64,000 bases of DNA from Sva-07 sp963698565 (GCA_963698565.1 CAVORH010000040.1:97018-161017); one strand, 5' to 3'; shown: positions 34,073 to 42,768, numbered from the stretch's first letter. Notes: generated by a model not told the origin, from the sequence alone. A program made the numbers and translations.

Positions 34073-35151
34073 ATCCGCTCGAGCGGGCCGATCCCGAACC
34101 GTCGCTGCCAGGTGACCGCAGCGGCGATGCCGATCGCCCAGAAGGTGAGGGCGAAGGTGACGGCGACGTCGACGCCGGCGGGATCGATCCAGTCGATCCA
34201 GTCGACCAGCAACTTGAACACCAGCACGTGGGCGAAGTACAGCGTCAGGGTCATCTGGCCAGCGCGGCGCAATGGGTCGGTCGCGGCCGGGAACCGGCCG
34301 GCGATCCAGTCGACGACGCCGTAGGCGACCAACGCGGTGCCGAGCGCGCTGGCGGAATACAGCAACCCGCGGTCGTACGGCGCCGTCGACCACAGCACCA
34401 TCTGGAAGGAGGTGGTGGCCTCCGATGACGCCACGCTGGCGACGAAGAAGAGGGCGAGGCCTGATCCGATCGCCGCAGGTCGCCACCAGGCGGTGCGCAG
34501 GCAGCGACCGAGGACCATCCCCGCACAGAGGAACGCGAGCCACGGCAGCAGCGGATGGGTACCGTTGACGGCGACGCCGAAGAGATGATCGGCGGGCGAA
34601 CCGACGGCGGGGTCGGTGAGCCATCGGGTGCTCGCGCCCGCCTGGGTTCGTTCGTAGCGCCACGCTCGGAGCGCCCACCCGGCGATGGCGGCGACGGCGC
34701 CGATGCCCACCAGCCAGCGGGAGCGCAGGGTGAACAACGCTGCAGCCAGCACGAACATGGCCCCGTAGTAGGGCAGGATCGTGCCGGGCCAGATCTCGTC
34801 GAGCGCCAGCCCGGCCACGTACAGCAGCAGCCCGCGCCGAACGAGACGCCAGCGGAGCGCGTTCACGCGATCGGTGCCGATGCTGCTCGACGTCATCAGC
34901 GTCACCCCGACGCCGGCGACCAGCACGAACGTTGCGGCGAACCGGGTCGCCAGTGGGCCCGTCCACGGATCGAACATCTCGGCCGCCCAGCCGGTTCCCG
35001 TCGCCCCCGGTCCGCGGCCTGCTCGGAGGAGGAGGTACCCGTGGTAGTTCATCACCACGACGCCGATGAGCGCAACGGCTCGAACGACGTCGGGTCCCGC
35101 GAGGCGTGACGCCGTCGAGCGTTCGGGCAGCGTGACCGTGCGGGTGTTCAC
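34051..35151 (-). CDS. DUF418/HGSNAT-like multi-pass membrane protein
   Basis: This 366-residue membrane protein has about ten hydrophobic segments. It opens with RAVALIGVVVMNYHGYLLL, reminiscent of the RGxALLGI start of DUF418 and related acyltransferase-like proteins, and ends with GQMTLTLYFAHVLVFKLL, as in DUF418. A role in moving acyl groups across the membrane is only a family suggestion. GTG 35151 overlaps the stop of the racemase-like gene (GTGA), so the two are translationally coupled and may act on the same substrate. Confidence 0.75.
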   Translation of the reverse strand: MNTRTVTLPERSTASRLAGPDVVRAVALIGVVVMNYHGYLLLRAGRGPGATGTGWAAEMFDPWTGPLATRFAATFVLVAGVGVTLMTSSSIGTDRVNALRWRLVRRGLLLYVAGLALDEIWPGTILPYYGAMFVLAAALFTLRSRWLVGIGAVAAIAGWALRAWRYERTQAGASTRWLTDPAVGSPADHLFGVAVNGTHPLLPWLAFLCAGMVLGRCLRTAWWRPAAIGSGLALFFVASVASSEATTSFQMVLWSTAPYDRGLLYSASALGTALVAYGVVDWIAGRFPAATDPLRRAGQMTLTLYFAHVLVFKLLVDWIDWIDPAGVDVAVTFALTFWAIGIAAAVTWQRRFGIGPLERIYRAVGG

Positions 35152-36065
35152 TGCCAGATGTACTCGTCGACGAGCGTCGTGGTGAGCGGTCGTTGGAGGT
35201 CGACCAGCGACCCGATCGAGGGGACCCCGCCGCCGAGCGGAACGAAGGCCATCGACGTGTGCATGTGTGGCGCCTCGTGCAACGCGAGCCGTCGACGTTC
35301 GAAGTGGAAGGGACTCCGGCCGTCGGCGAGGGTTGCGACGCCGTTCGCCGATCCTGCGCCGATCATCACGAGGTGGCCGTCCGACGGCACCGGCGTCTGG
35401 CGGTACCCGGCGAGCGACCCCCCAGCCACCGGCCGGACGTCGAGGACATCGGCCTGCAACCGGAAGAAGGACTTGTCGCCGTGCCACAGCGCAGTGCCGA
35501 GGCGCAGCCGATACGTGTGGATGGCGGGCAGCGACGCCGCCGCCTGCGGGTCGAGGTGGCTCAGCCACACGGTGGAGCCCGGTTCGATCCCAGCGAGGAG
35601 CGCGAGGACTTCGTCGCGATGGTCCTCGATCGTGCCTGCCAGCGGCGGGTGGATGCTGACGCCGACCACGTCGAGACCGCGGCGGCGCGACGACTCGACC
35701 AGTTCGGGGCCACGTCCGTAGCGCTGCATCGACGAGGCGAGCTTCACGAGCACCCTGCCACCCCATCCGGCGAGGGCGTCGATGTGGGTGTCGTTGCCCA
35801 CGGTGAGGATCGGCGCGGTCGACGGTGGTGGCGTGAGCGTGGGTGTCAGGACCACCGGGTTGAGGCCGTCGGGGAGATCGTCCAGTTCGTGCACCGTACC
35901 GACGGCGACCGTGTCGGCGAACTCGGACGCGAGTTGCGCGAGCGCCACCCGTCCGAAGCCGTACCCGTTGCCCTTCACCACCGGGACGAGCCCGTCGACC
36001 TCGTTGGCGATCCGGGCCACGTGACTCCTCCACAGTGCCGAGCGGATCGTCAGCCGGATCGTCAT
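35148..36065 (-). CDS. Alanine racemase-like PLP protein
   Basis: This 305-residue fold-type III PLP protein has the lysine motif VVKGNGYGFG near residue 30. The barrel segments VLVKLASSMQRYG and RLRLGTALWHG match Alr, and the C-terminal beta domain has GGSLAGYRQT in the position of the GYGR loop. It is about 60 residues shorter than typical Alr, so amino-acid specificity is uncertain. ATG 36065 follows a TACCGT box by 7 nt. It is coupled to the downstream DUF418 gene and divergent from the DUF4395 gene. Confidence 0.8.
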   Translation of the reverse strand: MTIRLTIRSALWRSHVARIANEVDGLVPVVKGNGYGFGRVALAQLASEFADTVAVGTVHELDDLPDGLNPVVLTPTLTPPPSTAPILTVGNDTHIDALAGWGGRVLVKLASSMQRYGRGPELVESSRRRGLDVVGVSIHPPLAGTIEDHRDEVLALLAGIEPGSTVWLSHLDPQAAASLPAIHTYRLRLGTALWHGDKSFFRLQADVLDVRPVAGGSLAGYRQTPVPSDGHLVMIGAGSANGVATLADGRSPFHFERRRLALHEAPHMHTSMAFVPLGGGVPSIGSLVDLQRPLTTTLVDEYIWQ

Positions 36066-36072
36066 TCCCCCG

Positions 36073-36078
36073 ACGGTA
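36073..36078 (-). promoter_or_regulatory. Candidate -10 element for the racemase-like gene
   Basis: TACCGT on the minus strand, 7 nt upstream of ATG 36065, suggests a leaderless promoter for the racemase/DUF418 pair. Confidence 0.45.
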
Positions 36079-36112
36079 CCCCCCGGATCCCCTGCCTCGC
36101 TCCGGTAATCCC

Positions 36113-36134
36113 GACTGTTCCGATCGGAATTGTC
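36113..36134. promoter_or_regulatory. Palindromic operator candidate between racemase-like and DUF4395 genes
   Basis: The perfect 12-bp palindrome TTCCGATCGGAA is nested in an outer GAC/GTC pair. It lies just upstream of the TAGGCT box of the DUF4395 gene. No regulator gene is adjacent. Confidence 0.45.
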
Positions 36135-36139
36135 ATGGA

Positions 36140-36145
36140 TAGGCT
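36140..36145 (+). promoter_or_regulatory. Candidate -10 element for the DUF4395 gene
   Basis: TAGGCT lies 6 nt upstream of GTG 36152, with the palindrome at 36113-36134 immediately upstream. Confidence 0.42.
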
Positions 36146-36151
36146 GGCGGG

Positions 36152-36754
36152 GTGCGCGAACTCCTCCGATTTCCCGACCCGGTGAACGAGACCTCGGCCC
36201 GTCTCGTCGCCGCATTCGTCGTCGTCGAAGCCGTCGTGTTCCTCGTGACGCGAGAAGCGTGGATGCTGGTCCCGCTGACGTACGGCTTCCTCGCTCGGGT
36301 CGCGACGGGGCCCACACTGTCACCGGTCGGCCAGTTCGTCACCCGAGTCGCCACGCCTCGTGTCGAAGGGTGGATCCGAACTCGCAACTCGGCCTTCAGA
36401 TCTCGCCAGGTTCCTGGACGGCCGAAGCGGTTCGCGCAGGCGATCGGACTCACCTTCACGGCGGCAGCGTCGATCGCCTGGTTGCTCGACGCCCATGCCG
36501 CAGCGTTCGCGCTGATCGCGCTGCTGGCCGTGGCGGCAACCCTGGAGGCGGCGTTCGCGATCTGTCTCGGGTGCGTCGCCTACAGCGCGATCTGGGGGTG
36601 CGCAGACTGCGACGACATCAGCGAGCGCCTCCGCCAGGCGTTGGTCGAAGCTCGCCGGGAAACGGCGGCTCAGGAGACGCTCGCCGCGGCGCCGCCCACG
36701 ATTGTGCAGGCCGGAGCGGTCACGTCGGCCGAGGCTTCCCCGGCCATGCGCTGA
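36152..36754 (+). CDS. DUF4395 membrane protein
   Basis: This 200-residue protein has four hydrophobic segments. The DUF4395 pattern includes FPDPVNETSARLVAAFVV at the start, RPKRFAQAIGL mid-protein and the cysteine motif LGCVAYSAIWGCADC. In other bacteria DUF4395 proteins occur near thioredoxin-like or rhodanese proteins, and the Cys motif suggests a thiol or sulfur link; neither is shown here. GTG 36152 fits a TAGGCT box 6 nt upstream. The 3' end overlaps convergent mftF by 35 bp. Confidence 0.82.
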   Translation: MRELLRFPDPVNETSARLVAAFVVVEAVVFLVTREAWMLVPLTYGFLARVATGPTLSPVGQFVTRVATPRVEGWIRTRNSAFRSRQVPGRPKRFAQAIGLTFTAAASIAWLLDAHAAAFALIALLAVAATLEAAFAICLGCVAYSAIWGCADCDDISERLRQALVEARRETAAQETLAAAPPTIVQAGAVTSAEASPAMR

Positions 36755-37961
36755 GACGCGGCACCACCGGCGCCCAGGTTCGATGGCGTCGCATGCCACG
36801 CCACACGCCCCAGCCGTACGCGAGGTCGGTCGGCGTCGCGCGGACGTCGGCCAACACCGACACCGCCGCGATCCAGCGCATCCGGCGCGACACGACTGCT
36901 CCGATCATCACCACCGGCCACCAGGCTCGACGCACCGCCGTGGCGAGTTGTCGTCCGGCTGCGAGGTGTCCGCGCACGGCGAGGCCGACGGCCGCTCGCG
37001 GCGGCACGTCGGGGAGCCGACGCGCCAGCGCGAGCGAGCTGCCGATCGCGGCGGTGACGGCGACCAGTGGGTGGCCGGCCACGGCCGCGGACCAGACGAA
37101 CGCCGTCCAGCCGTTGAACTGGACCGGCGACAGCACCGACGGGTGGCGCAACGCGAGCGGAGCCGCCGACGAGCCGTACCCTGCGTGCTGGCGCAGACGG
37201 GCCGTGACCTCCGACCTGGGCTCGTGCCACACCCGGCTCGCCGGTTCGTACCGGCACCGCCACCCGGCCTCGTCGAGCCGCCACACGAAGTCGACGTCCT
37301 CGCCGAAGCGCAGGGTCGGGTCGAAGCCGCCCACCGCATCGAATGCGGCGGTCCGCACCACCATCGCCGCTCCGGGCACGTAGCTGACCCTCGTGCCCGC
37401 TCGGATCCGGGCCGGCTCGTGGCCGAGGTCGAGCGGCGATCCCGGTTCGCCGTCGACTCTCGGTGCCACGAGTGCGACCGCGGGATCGTCGAAGTGGCCC
37501 ACGAGGCGGTCGAGCCAGCCGGGCGAGACGACCACGTCGGCGTCGACGAACGCGACGAGCGGGGTGTCGACGACGGGCCGGGCGGCGTTCCTCGCCGCCC
37601 CCGGCCCCTGGTTGACGTCGAGGCGAACCGTTGCGCCGTCGAGCGGCGGTCGGCTCCCGTCGTCGACCGTGATGCGGCCGTCGCCGATCGCCGCCGATGA
37701 CCCGTCGACGCGCAGTTGCGGCGTCACCACCACGACATCGCTGATCCCGAACTCGCTCGACGTGGGGTCTGGCGCAACCGGATGGATCGCGCCGGCGTCG
37801 AGCCACCGGTCGATCAAGCGCGACGGTTCGACCTGTCCGCCGCGTTCGATCCGCTCGGCCACGATGACGCCGCCGGGGCCGAGACGGAACAGCCGCAGTG
37901 GCGAACCGGCCAGCACCACTCGGCCGAATCGTCTCCACGAACCATCGATGCGGTACTGCAC
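36720..37961 (-). CDS. mftF: Mycofactocin glycosyltransferase MftF
   Basis: MftF is the GT2-type enzyme that adds the oligo-glucose chain to (pre)mycofactocin. This 413-residue protein has an N-terminal segment YRIDGSWRRFGRVVLAGSPLRLFRL typical of MftF. The GT2 core follows with DVNQGPGAARN and a DAD motif in FVDADVVVSPGWL. Then come GGFDPTLRFGEDVDFVWRL and C-terminal hydrophobic segments. The nucleotide-binding start of the GT2 fold (near VVVVTPQLRV) looks shorter than usual. GTG 37961 begins 4 bp after mftE ends. It is the last gene of the operon. Confidence 0.88.
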   Translation of the reverse strand: MQYRIDGSWRRFGRVVLAGSPLRLFRLGPGGVIVAERIERGGQVEPSRLIDRWLDAGAIHPVAPDPTSSEFGISDVVVVTPQLRVDGSSAAIGDGRITVDDGSRPPLDGATVRLDVNQGPGAARNAARPVVDTPLVAFVDADVVVSPGWLDRLVGHFDDPAVALVAPRVDGEPGSPLDLGHEPARIRAGTRVSYVPGAAMVVRTAAFDAVGGFDPTLRFGEDVDFVWRLDEAGWRCRYEPASRVWHEPRSEVTARLRQHAGYGSSAAPLALRHPSVLSPVQFNGWTAFVWSAAVAGHPLVAVTAAIGSSLALARRLPDVPPRAAVGLAVRGHLAAGRQLATAVRRAWWPVVMIGAVVSRRMRWIAAVSVLADVRATPTDLAYGWGVWRGMRRHRTWAPVVPRLSAWPGKPRPT

Positions 37962-37965
37962 GGCG

Positions 37966-38685
37966 TCACCCGGGCGTCGTGTCGATCGGACGCCACCGTT
38001 CGATCTGATGCACCAGGTCCTCGACGAACGCCGTGATGAACCGTTCGCCCTCGCGTCCCGATGCGCCGTCGGGATCGCCGAGCACGCCGGTGGGACTGAT
38101 CGTGCGGACACCGCGAGCTCGCAGGTCGTCGATCGTGGCGTCCGGCCCGGCGACGGCGAGCTCGAGGCGGACCAGCCCTGGATCGATGGCGAGCATCAGC
38201 GACGTCTCGATGCGCCCGGCGTGGAGGTCGGCCGGCCCACCGTCGCGGCGCCGGGGCCACTTCGGCCACCACGCGAGCGTGTGGCGGCCCTCGGCGGTCA
38301 GTTCGTCGACGGCTGCGCTGACCGCGTCGTGGTTGCCGCCGTGACCGTTCACGAGCACGACGCCGGCCGCCCAATCGGCGCTGCGCACCAACTCGACCAC
38401 CATCGCGGTCGTGGTGGCGGTGCCGATCGACAGCGTGCCGGGGAAGTCGGCGTGCTCGCCCGAGGCGCTGACAGCGATCGTCGGGCCGATCACGAGGCCG
38501 TCGGTGTGGTGGACGGCACGGCCCGCGATCTCCTCGGCGATCAGCGTGTCGGTGCGGATCGGGAGGTGCGGGCCGTGTTGTTCGGTGGAGCCGATCGGGA
38601 TCAGGACGATCGGTGCCTGCGTGCCGTCGTCGGACGTCCGCCGTGCACGGTCGATCTCGACCCAGGTGGCGTCACCGAGGCGCAT
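37966..38685 (-). CDS. mftE: Mycofactocin precursor peptide peptidase MftE (creatininase family)
   Basis: MftE is a metal-dependent creatininase-fold peptidase that cleaves the modified MftA peptide to release the Val-Tyr-derived core. The 239-residue protein shows PIGSTEQHGPHLPIRTDTL, with His and Asp metal ligands, and VNGHGGNHDAV. The Glu/His region LHAGRIETSLML follows. It sits between etfB and mftF on the minus strand. mftA, mftB, mftC and mftD are not in this window, so the operon holds accessory and late maturation steps only. Confidence 0.92.
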   Translation of the reverse strand: MRLGDATWVEIDRARRTSDDGTQAPIVLIPIGSTEQHGPHLPIRTDTLIAEEIAGRAVHHTDGLVIGPTIAVSASGEHADFPGTLSIGTATTTAMVVELVRSADWAAGVVLVNGHGGNHDAVSAAVDELTAEGRHTLAWWPKWPRRRDGGPADLHAGRIETSLMLAIDPGLVRLELAVAGPDATIDDLRARGVRTISPTGVLGDPDGASGREGERFITAFVEDLVHQIERWRPIDTTPG

Positions 38686-38702
38686 CGCAACTCATCGACC
38701 CT

Positions 38703-39488
38703 TCACCGCGACGAACCGTCGAGGTAGCCCCACTCGCCCAACTGGTCGAGCAGGCGTCGGGCCGCTGCAGCCGGTTCGAGGGCGACCGTCTCGGCATGCG
38801 AGTCGTCGCCGCCGACGTTGAGGATGTCGCGCACCCTCGACAGCGAGTCGCCGCTCGGAGCAGGCAGCGTTCTGGGGCGTGGCCGGTAGGGGTGGACCTC
38901 GGTGTCGGGGAGGCGGCCATGGGGACCGGGAACCGAGGGCACCGTCATCGACCGGGTCGCCAGCGACGCCGCCAGCGGCGCGCGTCGGAGATTCGCCACC
39001 GACCCCTCGACGGACAGCACGGCGGGCAACGGGACGTCGAGGATCTCGCGACGACCGCCGTCGAGGCGTCGCACGACGCGCAGCGGCACCGTTCCCGTCT
39101 CGACCTCCACGAGACCGAGCGCTTGCGCGATCCCGAGTTCGGCGGCGATGAACGCCGGAACCGAACCGGTCCCACGATCGAGCGAGTAGTCACCGCACAC
39201 GACGAGGTCGAAGCCAAGGAGTTGCTCCGCGAGGGCGCCTGCGACGGTCCTGCTCTCGAGCTCGGTCGACGCGTCGATGCGCAGCGCCGACGTGGCGCCC
39301 GCGGCGAGCGCGCCGCGCAGGACGTCGTCGGCTTCGCGAGGCCCGAGGCAGATCACGGTGACGTCGTCGCCGAGCGTGAGGGCGAGCTCCAACGCTGCTT
39401 CGTCAGCGGCCGAGACGCCGGCCCACCGCTCGTCGAGGTCGTGCTCGCGGTCGAGCGACACCCATTTCCAGCAGACGGCGGTCGTCAT
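38703..39488 (-). CDS. Electron transfer flavoprotein beta subunit (FixA-like, mycofactocin-associated)
   Basis: This 261-residue ETF beta subunit pairs with EtfA to carry electrons from dehydrogenases to the FixC/FixX-type quinone route. It shows the family pattern DEAALELALTLG, the CLGPREADDVLRGALAAGA adenine-binding helix and VVCGDYSLDRGTGSVPAFIAAELG. The signature loop PLPAVLSVEGSVANLRRAPL follows. ATG 39488 overlaps the fixX-like stop (ATGA). Its place next to mftE matches ETFs known to accompany mycofactocin genes in actinobacteria. The electron donor is inferred. Confidence 0.87.
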   Translation of the reverse strand: MTTAVCWKWVSLDREHDLDERWAGVSAADEAALELALTLGDDVTVICLGPREADDVLRGALAAGATSALRIDASTELESRTVAGALAEQLLGFDLVVCGDYSLDRGTGSVPAFIAAELGIAQALGLVEVETGTVPLRVVRRLDGGRREILDVPLPAVLSVEGSVANLRRAPLAASLATRSMTVPSVPGPHGRLPDTEVHPYRPRPRTLPAPSGDSLSRVRDILNVGGDDSHAETVALEPAAAARRLLDQLGEWGYLDGSSR

Positions 39489-39781
39489 GTGCGCTTGAAG
39501 ACGACGCCGTGGCCGCCCTCGGGGTAGGTCCAGGTGATCGCGCCTTCTTCGTTGCAGACGAGGTAGCAGGTGCCGCACTCGAAGCACTGCTCGTAGTTGA
39601 ACAGGATCCCGCCATCGCTCGTCGGGACGAACAGGTTGGCCGGACACGCCACGACGCACCCCCGTGTCGAGCAGTCGGCGCAGATCGCGTCGTCGACGGT
39701 GATGTGGGCTCGTTCGTGGACGTCGAAGCGGGTCGATCCGATCAGGTCCTCGAACGACACCTCGGGCCAGCGCTCGCTCAT
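39485..39781 (-). CDS. FixX-like ferredoxin
   Basis: This 98-residue ferredoxin-like subunit resembles the C-terminal Fe-S domain of ETF:quinone oxidoreductase or FixX. Cys motifs CADCSTRGCVVACPANLF and CFECGTCYLVCN are visible; the second supplies a CxxCxxxCx-type cluster, and the first may be partly degenerate. It overlaps both neighbours by 4 bp, forming fixC-fixX-etfB. It would pass electrons between the flavoprotein and quinone pool. Confidence 0.87.
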   Translation of the reverse strand: MSERWPEVSFEDLIGSTRFDVHERAHITVDDAICADCSTRGCVVACPANLFVPTSDGGILFNYEQCFECGTCYLVCNEEGAITWTYPEGGHGVVFKRT

Positions 39782-41097
39782 CCGAAGCTCCTCAACCCGT
39801 CGCGTGCGTCGCGGGCGAGATCCTTCAGTTTCACGCCGGCCCGCTTGCGCTCGTCGTTGAGGATCCTGCGCAGCCCGGGCTTGGGCGCAGGGTTGTCGAC
39901 GCGGAACATGCGCTCCACCGTATTGGCGATCATGCCGGGGTAGAGGTGCTGGACACGATCGGAGAGCACGAGCGACGGCGCCCGCCGCAGCTTGCGGTGG
40001 TCGCGCAGCACGAACGTGTCGTCGAGGCGCCGCTCGTAGCCGGCGAGGCCGAGTGCACTCGTGTCGCCTGCGGTCAGCGCCTCCACCGCCGCCTCGCCCG
40101 CGTACATGCCGCTCGCCATCGCGAAGTTGACTCCTTCGAGCCAGATGCCCGCGGCGAGGCACATCGCCGCGGCGTCACCGGCGACGAGCATGCCGTCGCC
40201 CGTCATCTTCGGCATCATCGACAGCCCGGCCTCGGGGATCACGTGGGCCGAGTACTCCTTGACCTCGCCGCCGTCGACGAGCGGTGCGATGCCCGGGTGG
40301 GCCTTCAGTGCGGAGATGATCGCCTCTGGCCGGAGCTGCTGGGCGGCGAGTTTCGGGAGCTTGAGGACCACGCCGACGGCGAGCGTGTCGAGGTTCGTGT
40401 AGACGAAGCCGCCGCCGTTGACGCCCGACGTGCCACCGAGGATCTCGATGTCGACGCCCTCGCGGTCGCGCACGCCGAAGCGCTCGTCGATCACCTCCTT
40501 CGGCAGGGCGATCGTCTCCTTCACCCCGACGGTGTAGTTCGCGGCGTCGACCTCGCCGTAGAGGCCGGCCTCCTTGGCGAGGAAGCTGTTGACGCCGTCG
40601 CAGGCGATCACGACGCGCGCATGGAGATCGCCGTCGGGGCGATCGGTGGTCACGCCGATCACGTGGCCGCGGTCGTCTCGCAGCAGTCCGGTCGCTGTGG
40701 TCGCGCACACGAGCACGGCCCCGTCGGCTTCGGCCTTGCCGGCCAGCCAGTGGTCCCAGTCGGGCCGGTAGGCGGTGGCGCCGTTGTACGGCGGCGCTCC
40801 CCAGGCCGCCGACCGGAAGTCGACCGTGAGCGCCTGGGTGTCGGTGAGGATCATCGTGGAACGCCGGGTCACCCAGCGTTGGATCGGCGCCTCGAGCCAC
40901 CACTGCGGGTGCAACTGGTCGAGGATGCGCGGGTACACGACACCGCCGTACATGTTCTTCGACCCGGGGAAGCTCCCGCGTTCGAGCAGGATCACCGACT
41001 TGCCGGCGCGGGCGAGGACGGTCGCTGCCGCGGCGCCCGCCGGGCCGGCGCCGACCACGATCGCGTCGACCGCCGTCGCCGGGCTGGGCTCACCCAT
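39778..41097 (-). CDS. FixC/ETF-quinone oxidoreductase-like flavoprotein
   Basis: This 439-residue FAD protein starts with the dinucleotide motif VVGAGPAGAAAATVLARAG and continues with FPGSKNMYGGVVY, a FixC hallmark. Later come DGVNSFLAKEAGLYG and the second FAD motif GDGMLVAGDAAAMC. It would move electrons from ETF to the quinone pool, or in the reverse direction as in FixABCX bifurcation. ATG 41097 overlaps the etfA stop by 8 bp. In this operon it probably reoxidises a mycofactocin-linked ETF; that role is inference. Confidence 0.9.
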   Translation of the reverse strand: MGEPSPATAVDAIVVGAGPAGAAAATVLARAGKSVILLERGSFPGSKNMYGGVVYPRILDQLHPQWWLEAPIQRWVTRRSTMILTDTQALTVDFRSAAWGAPPYNGATAYRPDWDHWLAGKAEADGAVLVCATTATGLLRDDRGHVIGVTTDRPDGDLHARVVIACDGVNSFLAKEAGLYGEVDAANYTVGVKETIALPKEVIDERFGVRDREGVDIEILGGTSGVNGGGFVYTNLDTLAVGVVLKLPKLAAQQLRPEAIISALKAHPGIAPLVDGGEVKEYSAHVIPEAGLSMMPKMTGDGMLVAGDAAAMCLAAGIWLEGVNFAMASGMYAGEAAVEALTAGDTSALGLAGYERRLDDTFVLRDHRKLRRAPSLVLSDRVQHLYPGMIANTVERMFRVDNPAPKPGLRRILNDERKRAGVKLKDLARDARDGLRSFG

Positions 41098-42016
41098 GGG
41101 CCACCCGGTCGGCGGTGAGGAGCTGGAGCAGCTCGTCGAGCGTCTCGTTGGCATCGGCGACGATCGCCAGGTCGGACATCGCCATCATCGGGCAGTGCGG
41201 GTCGGTGTTGACACTGATGATGTGGTCGGGGGCGCCCAGCCCGCTGGTGTGCTGCACGGCGCCGCTGACGCCGAACGAGACGTACACCACCGGATCGACC
41301 ACGACCCCGGTGGTGCCGATCTGGCGGTCGTGGTGCACCCAACCGCGGTCGGTGATCACGCGGGTGGCGCCCATGACGCCTCCGATCATCGCGGCGAACC
41401 GGTCGAGCTGTTCGAAGCGCTCGCCGGTCTGCAGGCCGGCGCCGCCGCCGACGATCCGTCTGGCCTCGGCGAGGTCCATCGTGCGCACGTCGGGCGGCAG
41501 CACCTCGACGACGTGTGCGTCGTGGTGCGGGGCATGTTGGTCGTCGACGGTGAGGTCGAGCTGCTCGACGGTCGGCGGCGTCGCGAACGCAACGGCGCCG
41601 CGGGCCCCGGGGAGCAGCGTGGCGACGAACGGGCCCGTCGGTCGTTGCTCGTGCAGTTCGCGTCCACCGCGTCGAGCGACGCGCACGCGGTGTTCGTTGA
41701 CCTCGGTGGCGCCGGCCAGGAGCGCTCGATCGAGCTCGAGCGCGAGATGCGGGGCGAGGTCGCGGCCGTCGGGCGAGTGGGGGAGCACGACGATGTCGCC
41801 GTCGTCGAGATGCCGCAGCACCGGGGCGAGCGTCGCCGTCCAGCGTGCGGGTTCGACCGGGCCGAGCTCGACCAGGCGGATGTCGGTGGCGAGCCCGTCG
41901 AGCTCGATCTCGCCCGTGCCCGAGCCGGCGATGATCACCCGTCCGGCGCACTCGGCGATCGCCTCCGATGCGCCGGCGGGCAACACGCCGTCACGTACCG
42001 GTACCAGGGCGATCAT
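41090..42016 (-). CDS. Electron transfer flavoprotein alpha subunit (FixB-like)
   Basis: This 308-residue ETF alpha subunit has a C-terminal FAD domain with GGGAGLQTGERFEQLDRFA, GATRVITDRGWVHHDRQIGTTG and VVYVSFGVSGAVQHTSGL. HIISVNTDPHCPMM follows. These are the usual flavin-binding blocks. The N-terminal half is divergent. It overlaps the dedA stop (ATGA) and the fixC-like start. With EtfB, FixC-like and FixX-like proteins it forms a complete FixABCX-type set. Confidence 0.9.
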   Translation of the reverse strand: MIALVPVRDGVLPAGASEAIAECAGRVIIAGSGTGEIELDGLATDIRLVELGPVEPARWTATLAPVLRHLDDGDIVVLPHSPDGRDLAPHLALELDRALLAGATEVNEHRVRVARRGGRELHEQRPTGPFVATLLPGARGAVAFATPPTVEQLDLTVDDQHAPHHDAHVVEVLPPDVRTMDLAEARRIVGGGAGLQTGERFEQLDRFAAMIGGVMGATRVITDRGWVHHDRQIGTTGVVVDPVVYVSFGVSGAVQHTSGLGAPDHIISVNTDPHCPMMAMSDLAIVADANETLDELLQLLTADRVAHG

Positions 42017-42690
42017 GGGTCCAGCGTACGGTCGGGCTCGCTGGCGTGCGCAATCACAGCGCCCTCCCGTGTGTCACCGCGGTCGCGGAGCCAGCGGAGG
42101 ATCTCGATCAACGCCGTGATCCCGAGTGCGGTGCCGAATGCAAGCCAGAACGCGATGGCGTGGTCGTCCTCGAACGCCTGGCCGAACAGGTAGCCGAGGC
42201 CAGCCGCGTACGTCGCCCAGACCACGCCGGCGATCGCCACCCACTTCGCGAACCAGCCGCGCGGCTGCTGGGTGATCCCGCACGACACGGTGAGCACCGT
42301 GCGCCCGCCGGGAATGAACCGTGCGGTGATCAGGAGCAGCCCGCCACGCTTGCGGATCTGATGTCCTGCCTGGTCGAGCCGGTCGGTCCGATTGGGCTTG
42401 CGGGCCGCCCAGGCGTTCACCCTCGGCTCGAACCGGTCGCCGATCGTGTAGGCGAGGTTGTCGCCGAGGAAGGCGCCGAACGCCCCGGCGAAGATGACGA
42501 GGGCGAGGGTCTGATTGCCGGCGCCGGCCGCCACGCCGCCCGCGATGACCGTGGTTTCGCCCGGCACGATCGGGAGCACGGAGTCGAGCAGGGCGACGCT
42601 GAAGATGATCAGCAGGAACCACCAGTTCGACGAGAACTCGCTCAGCCAGTCCGAGACGTCGGTGATGATGTTGGCGACGATCACGGCCAT
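42013..42690 (-). CDS. DedA-family membrane protein
   Basis: This 225-residue DedA/SNARE-associated-type protein belongs to a family implicated in phospholipid flipping and membrane homeostasis. It shows PIVPGETTVIAGG, GAFLGDNLAYTIGDRF and FIPGGRTVLTVSCGI, the re-entrant loop signature, with several membrane spans. It is the first gene of the operon leading into etfA, overlapping it by 4 bp. A TAGCGT hexamer lies 9 nt upstream of ATG 42690. Confidence 0.9.
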   Translation of the reverse strand: MAVIVANIITDVSDWLSEFSSNWWFLLIIFSVALLDSVLPIVPGETTVIAGGVAAGAGNQTLALVIFAGAFGAFLGDNLAYTIGDRFEPRVNAWAARKPNRTDRLDQAGHQIRKRGGLLLITARFIPGGRTVLTVSCGITQQPRGWFAKWVAIAGVVWATYAAGLGYLFGQAFEDDHAIAFWLAFGTALGITALIEILRWLRDRGDTREGAVIAHASEPDRTLDP

Positions 42691-42768
42691 GTCGACGTGA
42701 CGCTAGCGGCGGCGGCCACCGCAGAGCCCCCGACCAGTGCGATGCTCAGCTCGGCGACGAATCGACGA

